NCBI RefSeq assembly: GCF_023856365.1 | Contig: NC_064551.1 | Location: 1,072,501 to 1,136,500, forward strand | DNA length: 64,000 nucleotides | Reading direction: 5' to 3' | Source of the DNA: Brienomyrus brachyistius | Taxonomy: Eukaryota > Chordata > Actinopteri > Osteoglossiformes > Mormyridae | The notes under the pieces: generated by a model | Told to the model about the DNA's origin: nothing | What the model saw: only the letters and a program-made list of their open reading frames with translations | Database searches by the model: none | Made by a program: the position numbers and the translations under genes | Shown here: positions 32,641 to 47,100 of the stretch, piece after piece | Layout of the letters: each line of letters starts with the position of its first letter | Position numbering within the stretch: position 1 is the stretch's first letter

Positions 32641-35600
32641 TTCATGGGTTAGGAATACCGACGCCATAGGAAAGTAAGACGTGTGAAGAGTGTGATTTGG
32701 GGGCTATGTCGCTGCTTTACCTACACATAGTTTAGCTGTATGGTAGCTATTGGCAACTGTTACTCGGGAGTACAGGTCAGTTACCAGCAGCAGCGGTGTT
32801 ACCGCCGAGTAACTAACAGCGTAACAGCAAGGCGATTATTTCTGAAGTGTAAGCATACTGGAGAGTGTCCCTGTGTTTATAGATTACATTATATTTAAAC
32901 ACATACACATATTCGTATGTGTTTAATAGATTTTTATTTAGGTTACTTTGATGTAACGATCAAATGCAATTTCCGATTGCGATGTCGTGTTAAGATCAAG
33001 CTCTCTTTTAAAATAGAGACCGTGTTAACAACTATGGTATTTCAGTTCAGGTTGTCATTTACCTGTGTGGTTAAATATACACCATAGTGAGCCGCGCCTA
33101 GCTCATTAAGCCGGTGACCGCCTGGGTTTGCCTGTTGACCTGTGAATGCTCCTGCAGATTGGGCAGGGACTGGAAAGTATGCGCCCCTCACCGCAAGCAC
33201 GCACATGCGGCCATATCTCCACAGCTCTTAATTTACTGGCCCAGCAGAATTAATCCCTTAAGTTTATATTACACACCAGCTTTGGGTTTTCTGGTGTCCC
33301 CTGCTTGTGGGGGTTATCACATAGCTGAAGAATATGGATCTGTGCCCTCTGCTTGTATTTATTTATCTGAAATCCCCATATCATTCAGTAAAATCCTTTA
33401 TTGGAACTATTAATGATAGCTAGTGCTTTTTCTATTCCTGGAATTTTAATTTTTTGCTTACTATGTTGGTTGTCCACATCTTCCATACACAGATCAGTGC
33501 TCCTCGTGTGTCAATGAAGAGGGAAAGTTGCCATTCAGGTGTGCTTTTTATGTAGTTCGTCCAAAAATTATCCACACAGTTGGGATATGTTTGTGTTGGG
33601 TTGGTGGTGGGGACCTCAAAGACCCCGAAGGAAAGCACTCTGGGGTTGTTTTTGGCAGATATAGACATGGTTTTTGCTTTCCAGGAGACCCCATAAGGAA
33701 GGTTCCAACCACGAGATTGTTCCTGGCTGCTATGTTTTGGTATCGGTCTGTGCTGATGAATACATTCATTTTCTTGGAAATTTGGCCTTTCCTGGTCTTC
33801 CTTAGTCAGTAGCTCCTCAGTAGAAGTCATGGGCCGCTTGGTTTCTCCCAACTGCCTGGGAACCTCCGTAAGTTTATGGGACAGAGGTTTGTGTCTCCAG
33901 CTTCTTTACTTTTCTGCAAGGAATGTGGAAGTGCTTTAAACACACGCACAGACTGACGTAGGAGACCTTTTGTTTTATTTTAAATGTGGTCTCTGGTAAC
34001 ATCTTCATTTTTAATGGTGGATGCAGTTCCATCCATCAGTCTTCCATAATCTGTTATCTAGAACAATGCTATGGTTATCAGGGACCCATTCCCAGGAAAC
34101 GTAGAGCACAAATCAGTGGAGAACTCCCCTGTATGGGATGCCAGTCCATCGCAGCGTACGCAGTAACACGCACAATCGCAGTTTAAGGGCTTAAACTTGG
34201 TGACACTTCATTACTGTTGGAAAGACCCACACAGACACGGGAAAAACTTGCAACTTGGGTGTAGTTATGAATGTTCTTTAGTTTATGACGTGCTGAAATG
34301 TTATCACGTTCTCCTGTTCACTCTTCTTTTTATCCGCTTTTTTTATTGATGTACTGAAATGTGATGTATAACAGGCTGGGTGATAGGGCTGCTGCTGTGA
34401 AATTGGCATAGTTAAGTTGTCTAATTTAAGGGCGACATCTTTAGCGACCAGAATGAATCACCTAACATTAGTGATTGGGTGCGAAGGCCCTTTTGTGGAG
34501 TCAGGGTGGTTAATGTCGGCAGTGTCTCTCACTGTCTCAAGGCCATAAATCCCCATTGAAGCCTGACTATCTCAAAGTAAGCCTTCAGATCACTGAATCA
34601 ACACTGAAGTATGGGCATGAAGTTTAACAGAACAAAACAATAGAAAAGTTAAAGACTTCAGCAAACATCTTCATTATAATGCCAGTTGTGTTACGAAGGT
34701 CAGTTTTTTGACGGATTTATAAGTGTTCTGAGAAATCTTAACAGAAGGAACCTTGGAACTGGACCTTAAAAGAAGTGTAAATTTCTTTGCAAGGGAGGAC
34801 AGCTTAGAAAACAGGTTAGGAATCGTGATCTACAGCTATATCAACATCGCTGTTGAAAGGGAAGGAGGGAGCTGATGGGGTAGAGTGTCCATGAATGTTT
34901 TTGCAAGTATCTGACACTGTCAGATAAGGTTGTAATCTACCTTTCTGTGAATGGCACCAAGCTTTCACCGAACTTAAAGGGAGCTGCTTTTGCTGCCAGA
35001 GTTACGGGCCCCCGAAAGGTTTTTGCTTTCCCTCAAGTAGCTAACCGAAGCCTGAAGTTAGGAGTGATGGACACCCGTAGGGCTGCTCAACACACAGTGC
35101 ATTGCTTGCCATTATTCTCCACTTCTCCACTGCTTTCCAGGAGCTTTTTTTCTGAATGATTTCCACATGCTTGCTGATGAGCTCCTGAGTGCCTCAGGTG
35201 TGACGAGCCAGAGTGAGGCTCCAGTTGACGCCCTTGCCTGGGATCATGATTATTCTCATTGCCTGTCAGGCCTGACCTAAGGTCTCCTGCAACACATCCC
35301 CTGTAGAACATAATGATTAATTAGTCCTATTGTGGGACAGTAGCGGTCTTCAAGGATGTAAACATCTCCTCACTCCCTTCCTTGGTGGTCATGCCATATA
35401 CTGAAAATCAGGCTGCGTCTGACCGCTGTGACATAAAGCATAGTGGTAATCGTCTCTGGCTTTCTCCTCTGTTGTTTCTTATAATTTTACTTGAACTAAC
35501 CGTTATTAATACTCCGATTATCCAGTGTGGAGTTTAAGGGAAGATCATGATAGCACTTCTCCAGCTGATGCATTGTTCTGTTATGTTGAATTATACAGGA

Positions 35601-38137
35601 AAAGCATGATGTCTGCTAACGCCGTTTAGTTCTGTTGACTTAAGATTTTTGGCTAGAATTGAGCTGCTATTTAAATTCACTAATACAGTAGCTTCCACTG
35701 TCTACGTTTCTGCATTAATTGATTTATTGACACATTGTCTTGGCTGTGAAATTGGCAGTCATATGGTGATTACGAGGGTCACAGGTTTAACATTTAAAGA
35801 ATTTAAAATCTCTCTGGAGTGTCAGCTGTTCAAACCAGCCTTACTTTCTGTAATTGAAAATGTATTTAGATGAACAATTCCAGTTTTGAAGAGAAGTCTA
35901 AGTGGCCTGTTATAATTATCAAAGAACAGCCACGTGCTGCCGTAAATCAGTCCCTCATTGTCTATAATCCTGGGAGACTTGTATTCCCGGATGTTGTTTG
36001 CAAACTCACTCGAGCTGAGTAGTTTGCTCAGTCACGGTGTTGGCGAGTGGCTTAACCGAAGCGGTTCTGTGGGGGGCTTTTCCCGGCACTTTTGGGAATG
36101 AAGAGTGGAGAAGCATGAAAAGCTCGCTCTGCCCTCAGCGCTCTCGGAAGCAGTCCACCAGCTGCACCGACAGCTCCACCTTCCCACTTGGGTCTCTGCA
36201 CCACCAGTCTTTGGGCACCCGCCACAGTCACTGCTCAGCTGTTCATTTTGGTTTCTTTTCAGAATCTATCAAAGTAGTGTGCTTCGGATGGCTTTGTCAG
36301 AGCGGAATTGCAGTGAAGGGCAGTGTTCTGCAGCTGAAACCCTACAGGAGCAGGTAGAGAAAACAGGGACAAAGGAAGTATGTGTTGCCTTAGCCGTTTG
36401 GGAGGTGCAGAGAAACCAGAATACGCTGTGAGATCTCCCCCAGTCCCTTCCTGGAACAGCGTGGTTGTTTGGTTCAGTTGTTGGTCTCTATCTCACCTGG
36501 ATTGGCTGCACTCCTGAGCTGTGGTGAACGGCAGTGTGTGCTGTGTATTTGGGCTTCCCTGCACTTTTATCTCCATCGCTTTGGATTCATGTGTAAAATA
36601 CACAGCCCTGGTATGGTGACTCACGGCACAGTCAGCCAGTGCGCAGGGCCGTTTGGCTCGGCCGCGCCGTAAGGGCTTCAATCCATTGAGGTGCAGTGGA
36701 CCTTCCATACCACAGAGAGGAACTAGACATTGCGAAAGACGTGATGTCTCTGTTGACACCTAAAACAGGTTTTTTTTTATTATTGGGGGGCCAGCTTATA
36801 CGGTAGCTGTACCAGATCTTGCCTGATGGTGTTACCTCACTAAGTGTGTGAGGTAATCGAGCTTCCACAAAACAGCTTGTGTTTGTTCAGTCTCATTGTA
36901 AAACACGCACGCTGTCATCGAAATTCTGGGTGAGCCGAAGGCTGAATTATGTAGTGCTGTATAGGCTGTCCGCTGTGCCATTTGCCCATTCTTTGGTAAA
37001 TTAAGGTGGTTTTCGGTTAAAAGCTGTGCAAATGAAATGTTATGTAAAGTCGATCCATGAGTCTTGGTGGGACGTCGGTGGGAATTGAGGATTTCATGGT
37101 TACCCTCTGCAGCTCGGAGTACATTATAGTGAGCAGTGCCATGGAAGTTCTGGCCTAAGAAAGCATACGTAGGGGGTAAATTTATGCGGAGAATGGGCTG
37201 CTGCGTAACACATTTTGAAATCCAGCCTTATGAATTCTGCATTTTCATTGGTCTAAGCTTGCTTACTGCTGTGAGATTGTTGCAGGCACTAGTCAAACAT
37301 TTTAACTAATGTGTTTGTATGCAGTAAGTACCTACCCCCTTGTAGTGACCGCAGCTGTGGGACTTTGGGACGGGACAGGGGGCCGCGTGCCTGCCTCCTT
37401 TGACCCCCCCCCCCTTCCTGTCGTGCCCGATTGGGAGGTCCTCTCTGTGGGTGTCCTTGCCCTCTTCCTCTCTCGCTTTGTCAGGATCTCAGTTTGTGCT
37501 TGAGACAGTTGGCTCACCCCTCAGTGTTTACATGTCCTGCTTCCCGGCCTTGCCCTCCTCACGGAGCACAGCCGGCCTTGTACACCCAGCTCACTGCCTG
37601 CTGTCTGTAGTCCTGCGTGTTGCTCTGATACAGCGCTTTGTAAATCACGTTGTTTAAACACTAAATGCACTAGAATTCTGAAAAGTAAGCAATGGTCAAT
37701 GGTCTTTTCCGTTTTATGCTGCCCATATGTCTGTATTTTTGTTTGCGTTTGTGGAACACGTATATATTGTTAAATGTGCATATATGAATCCTACAGAATG
37801 CAGCATTTTCCATTTCTTTACATTCAGTTATATTAAGGAGTTACTTTTGAAAGTTAACGTGAGCTTGTTAGCAATCTAAATACTGTAACTTTAAATAAAG
37901 TACTTTGAGTACTTTGTTGAATGTAGCCCCTAATAAAGGCTGTTTCGCTGAGTATCCCGCAGTATTGATTGTGTTACATTTGCTCTTTTTCCCCAGAGTA
38001 CTGAGGGAGTAGGTGCTGAGCTTTCAGCTTGCACATCCTACCTTCATCATTGCTGCTGTGTGTTTGAGTGTGCCGTTTGGAAATGCTTAAAAGTCACACT
38101 TCTTACACACCCCCCCTTTCTGGTCTTCCCTCCCCAG
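32553..38137 (+). other. ppp2r5e intron 1
   Basis: About 5.6 kb between the inferred non-coding exon and the first coding exon (acceptor CCCCAG ending 38137, or CAGCAG ending 38140). It contains a small repeat relic near 34128-34250 (CCAGTCCATCGCAG). An antisense open frame at 33432-33851 shows no family features. Confidence 0.55.
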
Positions 38138-38144
38138 CAGGGCT

Positions 38145-41100
38145 ATGTCCTCAGCAGCCACCACGCCTCCATCGGTGGACAAAGTGGATGGATTTTCTCG
38201 GAAGTCTGTTAGGAAGGCCAAGCAGAAGCGCTCTCAGAGTTCCTCTCAGTTCCGATCTCAGGGCAAACCCATTGAGCTTACTCCTCTGCCCCTGCTGAAA
38301 GGTACGGACCTCTTGACCGCCCCCCCATCCCCCTCCCGCCCTGCCCCACCGGCCCTTGCCACCAGAGTCTGCCCTGAATGCTGTTGAAAGCCTGGTGCCA
38401 CATGTGGGGCCTGTGTAGCCTGCAGTTTGCTTTGGTTTTCATTCCTGCTGAGTGCTTAATTAATGAGGCCTTTCTTGCCGTGTTCCGTGGCTGTTTGTGT
38501 GATGAATTCAGCTTCATGACTTTCCGTGTTTCCGTGCTCCTGCGCTCGTACTTTACCGCATCCATCAGATGCATTTTGGTGAAGGATTTGGCTGACTGAG
38601 TTCACAGCAGAACTAAACTGGAACTGACATGCCTTCCATGTGTTATCTCCCCTTCTGGCTATAAAGATTGATTTTTAAACATGACATGCAAATTTTCAGA
38701 CTTGTTTTGAATATTTGTATAATTTGAGTGAGTGGCTTGATTACACAATATAAAAAAAAGCATTAGAATTTCTTAATATGTGACTTGTGTTGTTTCCTGT
38801 CTGTGGTTCTGGGTGGGTGGGGTTTCTGTTTAAGGTGGAGTCAGTGTTGGTTCCCTTTATTAAGTCAAGCAAATAACTAGCAGTGGGGGAATCAATTCAT
38901 TTACAAATTGCAGTTCTTTGAGGTGGTGATTTTTGTATTGGCACGGGAGTTAAAAGTTGATTTAATAAATTTAATCAGTTTAAATATAGGTTAGCGTCAT
39001 GATGTTAGTCACTTGTGTTACTAATGATACATTTGCCCAGTTAAGGGACAGACATGCACGTTTGTGGCAAGTTACGATGACGAATAATCACGTGCGTGTT
39101 GATACTTTTATGCCACCGTCTCAGTGTAAAGTCTTTGCAAACTTTGAATTCTGTAAAGTATCGACACCTAGACACGAGTGGCTGTCGTCTTGGGTTCTCA
39201 GTTTGGTGCCATTTTGAAACGGTAGAGAGAGAATTTTTCTTGAAATTATTATTAAAACTGTGAACATAATAATGGTCTGTCAATAGTCCATTTGTCGACG
39301 TGACTCAATAACCACCTACACTGTAAACATAAATATATCAAATAAAAATTCATGAAGAGTGGAATCCATTGTTTCTGTAGTGACTAACACCCCTATTATG
39401 GAGGGTGTATTGTGACGGTATTCAATGTGGTCAATAGTGGTTGCTGGTATCTGTCAGTCACCCATGTGGGTGGGCTCTAAATAAAACATAACATCTGATT
39501 GGTTACATTGCAAACCGAGTCACAGCAGATCGATCCGTCCATATTTTGGTTGAATTCTCATTGCTAACCGCTTTTCGTCTCTTCCGTCCAGCTCTCCTAA
39601 CTTTTGGATAACAGTTAAGCTGCCCTAATGTTCAGTGGCCACCACACAGTGTTAGCTATAGCTGAACTTATTTAATCCGTATATCTGCTCTCTTATTGCT
39701 TTTACACAATCAACAAAATGTATGGAGGCTTGCTAACAATGAAAATTATATTGATAATGCCTGACAATTTTAATGCTTGCTGGTATTTAAATGGTCATTT
39801 AGACAATCATTTAAATAACAATTTAAATTCTTATTTTAACAATAATTTAAATGGTATATTTATTTATTGAATATTGTCACAAAATACTCTCCATACCCTA
39901 AAGCCTTAGTTGTTATTTTGTGGCAGAAGTTCCTTAAATGTCACGGGAAGACTAGCTTGCTGTGGCCGAACCTGCACTCGGATAATGTCGTCTCGAATGA
40001 GTTAGCATGTTGGATGTGTTTCCAGTAACATATCCGAGTTTGGGTATAACAGAGCCGACACACAGTCTTCGACTAATCAGCTACTCTGTCTCTGGTGTTG
40101 GTGTAATTTAATGGGAAACCAAAATGTTCCCAAAGTACTTAAGTGACGTGGGAGGGTCTTTGACCTCCTGTAGCACTAGCAGTAACCACCTTACTGCCAC
40201 AATTAGCGTAATGTTTTCTGTTTTGAACATCTGCTTGTGAGTTTAAGTTTCGCCCATGTCATAAATGTATTCATTCGGTTCATTGAAACAAAATGATGCA
40301 ATGTTTCCTCTCGGATGGCTTTTCAGTAGTGGGGGCAGGCCCGCCGGAGCCACCCCACCCTCCACAAAAGGGTTTTGTTGTCCTTGAGTGATGCGTGTGC
40401 TTAGTACCCCGGCGGTCGAATCCAGTATCATCAGGTGTTAAATATGAAATAAAGTGACACTTCACTGGAAAACATTGGGGCATGTTTATTTATACCATTT
40501 GATACCTAACGCTTCGACCCACTACTTAGTCTGAGGCACTCTGCCCCCCCACTTCCCTCTGCCCCCCCGCTTCCCTCCCACTTTTTGCTTTCCTCCCACT
40601 TCCCTCTGCCCCCCGCTTCCCTCCCACTTTTTGCTTTCCTCCCCTTCCTTCTGCTCTCCTGCTTCACTCACTTCCACTAATCCTGCCTTTTAATTTGTAT
40701 TACCTCTCTAATTGTATTACATTTGAGAATGAATAGCGTTTAGATAATTCTCTCACATCACAAGTATTTAACCACACAGCCAGTACGAACAGCAGGATAT
40801 TGTAATAGACACCTCTAATATTACTTTTTCTAGAACCACAAAGCATCTTTCCCTCCTCACCTTCAGGGCATAGCTATTTTTTGGGGTCTAGAACAGATTT
40901 AGCTGCTTCAATGTTCCAAAAACACATTATTTTTTCATACAGTCATTTCTATTCACCCTCTGTCTGAAATGTTCTGCTAGAGTTTTAAGCCCCACCCACA
41001 GCGAGCCCATTGTGCTCTGATTGATCAGCTTGCCTTACATGGTCTGCCATTGGCACCCCTTTCTCCTGCTGCATACTCCATAACCAATAAGGATTGTGTT

Positions 41101-44100
41101 ACAAGGTGATCTCCCCACGTTACGGAAGTAATGGCTGGAATTCCAGCGAGGTGTTACTCCTTTTGGCGTGTACTTTAGGGCTTAAGACTTCACACGCAAA
41201 TAAAGCAATATAACACTAAAGGATAGGGAAAAGCTATTGTGCTCAGTGCTATCGGCACCACTGCTGCACACATACCGGGCCTCAAAGCTGCACCCCTCTG
41301 TAGACAGGAGCAGCATTCTCATGTAATGAGAGGTCAAAGGTCAGCTTCTCTGTGGGTGCAAAGAGGCAGAGCGAGAGGTAAAGGCACATGAACCTACGTA
41401 AACAGTGGGGAAAAAGGAGAGCAGACATGCAGAGACCACCTGATTCACTACTGCCAGGGTGATACTGGTGGCTTGTCCCACTTCTGAAGATAGTAGATTG
41501 AGGAAGTTCTGTGTTTGTCACAGAAGGTGCTTTCTCACCGGAGTTCAGAAACCTGGTGCCAAGTTCCTGGCTACTTTCGTGTGCTGTTTGTGACATTTAT
41601 GCTAAATAAGAATGGGTGACACAAAATTTTGTGGATTAAACTTCACACATAGTTGGCAGCACCGTAACTAAATGCGACCGCTGTCACTGCCATTTTCTAA
41701 TGGCGACCGCTGTCACTGCCATTTTCTAATGGCGACCGCTGTCACTGCCATTTTCTAACGGCGACCGCCGTCACTGCCATTTCCCGTGGTGGAGGGGGAG
41801 GGATTTAATCAGCTTATTCACCACTCTAATGCCACAACATTTATTATTGATTATTAAATCTAGCCCATAGATCGATCTTTTATTTTCCGTACAATAAGAA
41901 ACAGGATGTAATGTTGTTCCATTCATCTCTACCAGCAAGTTTCACTGCTGGCACCCCTCAAGCGGCTCAGCTGTTCTCGGTAATGACGATAACACACAAA
42001 AGTACGTAGCTCAATATTTGCACCACTAATATATATGTTTGTTATAATTAAGTGACATAAAGACGTACATGATGAGATGAAAAGCAACAGGAAAGTCAGA
42101 GCAGAGGAACATTCAGGTTTGGTGTATTGAAATGCTGTTCCACATAGAGAGAGAACATGCATTTCATTGTAATTGAGATACAGAAATAATTGCATCTGTT
42201 TTGTTTTTGCTCTGCTACTTCTGTCTATTTTTCCTTGCGCTTCTGTAGAACTTCTAAGTTGGTGCAGGTGCTTGAGGTTAACCAGTCAGCAAAGTTTATC
42301 ACTATAAGTCAGGGGCTGCACGACTAAAGATTTTTTAAAAACTCGATAGTTATGCCGTGAAAGTGGTCGACATTGACTGTTTGCTGATGTCTGGTAAATA
42401 ATGAGTTTGCCGTGTGCAGGAGGCTTAGGCTGTAATTGGCTTGAACCTTGAGTCATAACACGGATGTGGAGCTGTAACTCGCAGCAGGAGAAAGCGATAT
42501 GAATGCCGACAGCATGTCCGAGTTCCGCATGACAGACAGTCTTGCTCTTTATCCGCTACTCTCTCCAGTGTAATTAACTGGGAAACCAAAATGCGCCCAA
42601 ACTACCCATTATGACTGACTATAACCAGCATTAGTCATAATCAGCTCTCAGCCACACTCGGCGTGTGTCGAACATCTGAGTTTGGGTTCCTCTTTTGTCA
42701 ATAAATGTTGGAAAAATTAATCTGCTTAATCGATCCCTTCACAAGCGTAACCTGCCGGCACTTGAGGGTTATCAGGCTAGTTTTTAGTTAATATTGACAG
42801 TTAATACTGCAGAGCCCCTGGTTTTGAGCTAACAGATCACCAGCATATTATTGAGATAAGAAGAATGTCCATATAACCTGAATATTTGCCTGGTGCCGCA
42901 CATTCCTGTCTAGTTTGGTATTTACAGGATATTGAGCTTCTTACGTTGCATGGCTTGGCTCTCAGAGACAGGGTTCTCTCATAAGAGGTGTTTTTACTGA
43001 ACACGTTTGCAGGGGGAGGAGCCAGTTCAGGATGAGTCCACATGCTCTGATTTCTGTTTGGACCTGGCCTGAGAGCCATGTGCTCAGAAGCGTCTAACCT
43101 CTCCCGCCCCCTTGCCTGTGACACAGTGCTGCTGTTGTGCAACCCCCCAGTGCTGTGGCCGCACAGACAGCAGGTGCTGCCTTCTGTGGTTAAAGGTGCT
43201 CTAACGATGCTCTTGTGCCACCCTTCACCCTGTGTCCCTCTGGCATCAAAACAGCCGCGGTGGGCTTGCTGTCCAAAAAATCAGATGCAGCAGCAAGCCA
43301 GAGGGATAAACATGTGTGATTTACTTCAGCTGTTTACAAAGGCCATGTGCTGTACATCTGAACCTCAGCAAGAGCTGATGTTCTGTAGGAAGCTCTGGGT
43401 TGGACCTTGCCGACTCGCTGGCCACGCCGCGCTAATGTGGAAGTTATGCAGAAGTCTTGGGAAAAGAGAGTAATGTAGTGAGGCAGAATTCAGCAGATGG
43501 AGTCGATGTATATAAAATAATTCTATTAAATGCACTAATGAGTATCATTGTGCTTGTGTCTCCATATTTCTACTATTAATTGTACTATGTGTAACTGTAC
43601 GTTGTTTGTATGGTGCTATGTTGCTACTAGAAACTGAATTTCCCAGAGGAACCTTCCCGAGGGGTTAATAAAGTTGTCTGTCTCTGTCAGACAGACAGAC
43701 AGACAGGTCGAATGATAACCGATATACTTTTATTTAATATCTCCGGCAATGAAACTTGCCAGCGCTTGTCGGTTGAATAGCATTGTAAGTGGGTTACATT
43801 GTTTTTTATTCTCTGGAAAATGAAAGATCAACCTGCTGGCCAGTTGTAATAATGAACTTTAGACTTGTCAGGAGTCACATCATTAAAATATAAATAAACT
43901 AGCAATATAATGTATTTAGTATAAAAAACTAATAAAATGACTGCTTCTTCTGCCATTGTTCTGGGGGTCGGGGGGGGGGGGGTGTAGTTTTCTATGAAAT
44001 GATGTGTGACGTTTAACCCCCGAGCTTTTTGCGCCTCCCATACTAATGTAACATAAAGTGAACAGTTCCTGTTGTGCAGTGGAAAAATGCAAAAGTTCCT

Positions 44101-47100
44101 GGTCAAGACAGCCTTTGAACACAGAACCAGGAACTAGGTTCCTGACCTTCGGTAGGAAAGCACTTGTACTGATTATGTTTATCAGCCAGCAGCAGCTAAT
44201 GTTACAGGCCAAGTTATTTTCCACAGTCGCTGCGGGGAAAGAAAATCATTCATCTGCTTCATGTGGTGTTGACATGAAAAGTGATCCATGCCCTAATCAA
44301 TGCATAATTCATAAGCTTGTTCTGTAATTTAATTATTTAAAAATGAAAATGAATGAATGAATGAAAATGCTATTATTATCATTAATAAATGAAAATGGTG
44401 AGCAGTAATAGATTATGACCCTGTCCGTCAAAATAACAGAAGAAGAAAGTTTAACACAGATGCTGGTGTGTTTATCAGAGGAGGAGTGAAAATCTGTCGT
44501 GTTCCTCAGCCGCTTTGACATATTTAACCGGACATTGTAGCTCAGCTATATTTTTTTCTGCACTTGTAATTCTGCAGTGTTAAAGCTGTCTGGAGAATGT
44601 GGTGTGCAGTGCATTGGGAGGGAAAGCCGTCCCGCCACTGTAGTAGTAAAGCTGTGGTTAAAGCCAGGCGGGGCTTTGAACTAGCAGTCTGCTAGTTAGT
44701 CATCATTTTGACTGAAACCTTAACCATCCTGAGCTGGTGGAGTATCTCTGATAGCCAGCACTGGCAGTGGGGCCCGTAGCCGTCCCGTGCTTCTGACAGG
44801 GGGAGCGGCTGGGCGGAATCACAGCCGCCTGCAGCCGAGTACCGCAGAGCCAGCTGCTAGCATGAAACCGGCGCCCTGCTTATCTTGCCGTGTGAGCCTG
44901 GATCGCTGGCACGTTGTTGATACGGTAGCCATGGTTCTCCAAACAAGGCCCTCTGGTCAGGGGTCTGTGGTATGTATCATGGACGCCTTTATATTTGTAC
45001 GCGCTCCAGGCAGCTCACGACACAGGCATGGCTGAAAATGCCCAACGATGTGGTAATTGGAGACGCAATGCTAATTTGTGGTAATGAGTTTCCGGGTTGG
45101 GGCACGTCATGCTGAGAGGTTCCAGTCATCTGTGGGTGTTACTGCATCCCCGGCCAGTCAGGGTCTCCTGACGTGCACTGCATTAGACACGAGGTCTGTC
45201 GATGCCCGGACGTAAGCCATGGCCTGGGTGTTCCTGAAATCCCACATCGTGGATGGCCTCCCTGCCGGGCCCTGAAGGAGAGGGGGTCTTAGCTACGGTC
45301 TACTTTGTCTGTCCTGAACAGAGGAGCTCCTCGAAATGGCACACGGCCTCCGGTTTCAGCTTTTCTCCAAGGGTCTGTAAACCTGAGCAGGACTAAGGAA
45401 TCTGACTGGGGCACCGTAAACAATCGCTCGCCTGGCTTCATTCTCAGAAGGAGTTGAGACCAGAACATCGAGGGGAAGGCCAGCAGGGTGGGGGTGGGCA
45501 GGAGAGTGGCTGTGTGCCGGCAGAGGGGGGCCACGTTGGGGCTGGGGGAGCCTCCTGACCCAGTCCCATCTCTGCAGGGCGGCTCGTGTGACAGTCAGCG
45601 CAAAAGTGGCCGTTTAGAGAATAGTGCGCCGTTCTGTATGAGCGTTACAGCACTGCCAGCTGACGCTGTGACAAGGCATGTAACAAGGTAACAAGGCTTC
45701 CTAGATTGACATTTCTGTCCCTGTTTCTGCTTGCAGGGCTTTGTTCCATCCTGACCCTCATAAGAAGTGAGGTGAGACTAGGTTATTAGGAGGTAATCTG
45801 CCTGTAATAACTATACCAGACCTTTTTGGTCAGTACAGAGTACAACTGCATCAATAAAATACAGACATGGCCAAAATCAAGAGACCACTTTATATTTTTT
45901 TTAAATCTGCATTTTTAAGTCCTGGTATAATCATAGTTGTGCTTACAGACGGCTACGCTTAGCGGCAGGTTGCTTCCAGGTTCAAAATTTCTAAGACAGC
46001 AGCACACAAGAATAAGGTGAAGCAGGAGACACTGGGAGTGACCAGAAACCAGCCAGGTAAAGGGTGGAAGCGACATTCTAATGCCAGAGACGACCGTTAA
46101 CTTATCCTACAGTTTCTCAGGAATCATAAGATGACATCAAGTGACCTTCAAAAGGAATGGGAATCATTAAGTACAGGTGTGAAGTGCACTGCTAGGACAG
46201 TTCATATCAGGCTCCTAGAAGCAGGACTGCAGTCTCATGAAGCATGGAAGAAGCCCTTCATTAATGATAAACAGGGAAGAGCCAGGCTGCAGTTTGCAAT
46301 AAAATATATATAATTCAGACACACACCCATAACCTGACCTATGAGTGAAACAAAAAAATTGTGCTGTGGTCTCTTATTTTTTTCCGCAGCTGTATTAATA
46401 AGTCAACTAGAATTGATTACCTTAGCTGGGCTAATTTGGGCAGCTCAACCAATACTATAAAATTACTATTTATTTTATCTTGCCATTACTTCAGACGTTA
46501 TTCAGATGTCAGAGCAGTGCTCTGCATCTCATAAAAATGACAATAAATCTTTGCTTTACAACATGGAATTATATTGATGCATTGGGAGTCTGGATTTATA
46601 ACTAAGTGCTGAAGACTGCCTTGCGGAGTGACACACCCCACCAGGTGGGGGCGGGAGACATCTGAGGGGGAAAGGGCTATTCTGCAGTGTTGCCTGGTAA
46701 CAGGATCAGCGCACAGTCAGTACTAAGGAGCTGGGCGGTGTTGCCTGGTAACAGTGTCAATGCACAGTCAGTACTAAGGAGCTGGGCAGTGTTGCTTGGT
46801 AACAGGATCAGTGCAGAGTCAGTACTGAAGAGCTGCTCAGTGTTGCCTGGTAACAGGATCAGCACGCGTTCAGTACTGACGAGCTGCTCAGTGCTATGGA
46901 ATGCTGATTTCATTAGATTAAAAATCTATTATCAAACAAGATTATCATCAAACAAGATATCAGAGGTGAAATGAATGCTGTGCCACTTAGATTTCTGCTT
47001 CTGTGATAAAATTTGTTACAGGGAATAGACAACTTGAACTGATGGTTCATTTGTTGTGGTTTTTTAATTTTTGATTGTGACATCATCATCATTTTAGTTT

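Noticed and set aside
33432..33851. Antisense open frame of 139 codons in ppp2r5e intron 1
   Set aside because: No recognisable motif, and its length is within chance expectation for a 64-kb window.
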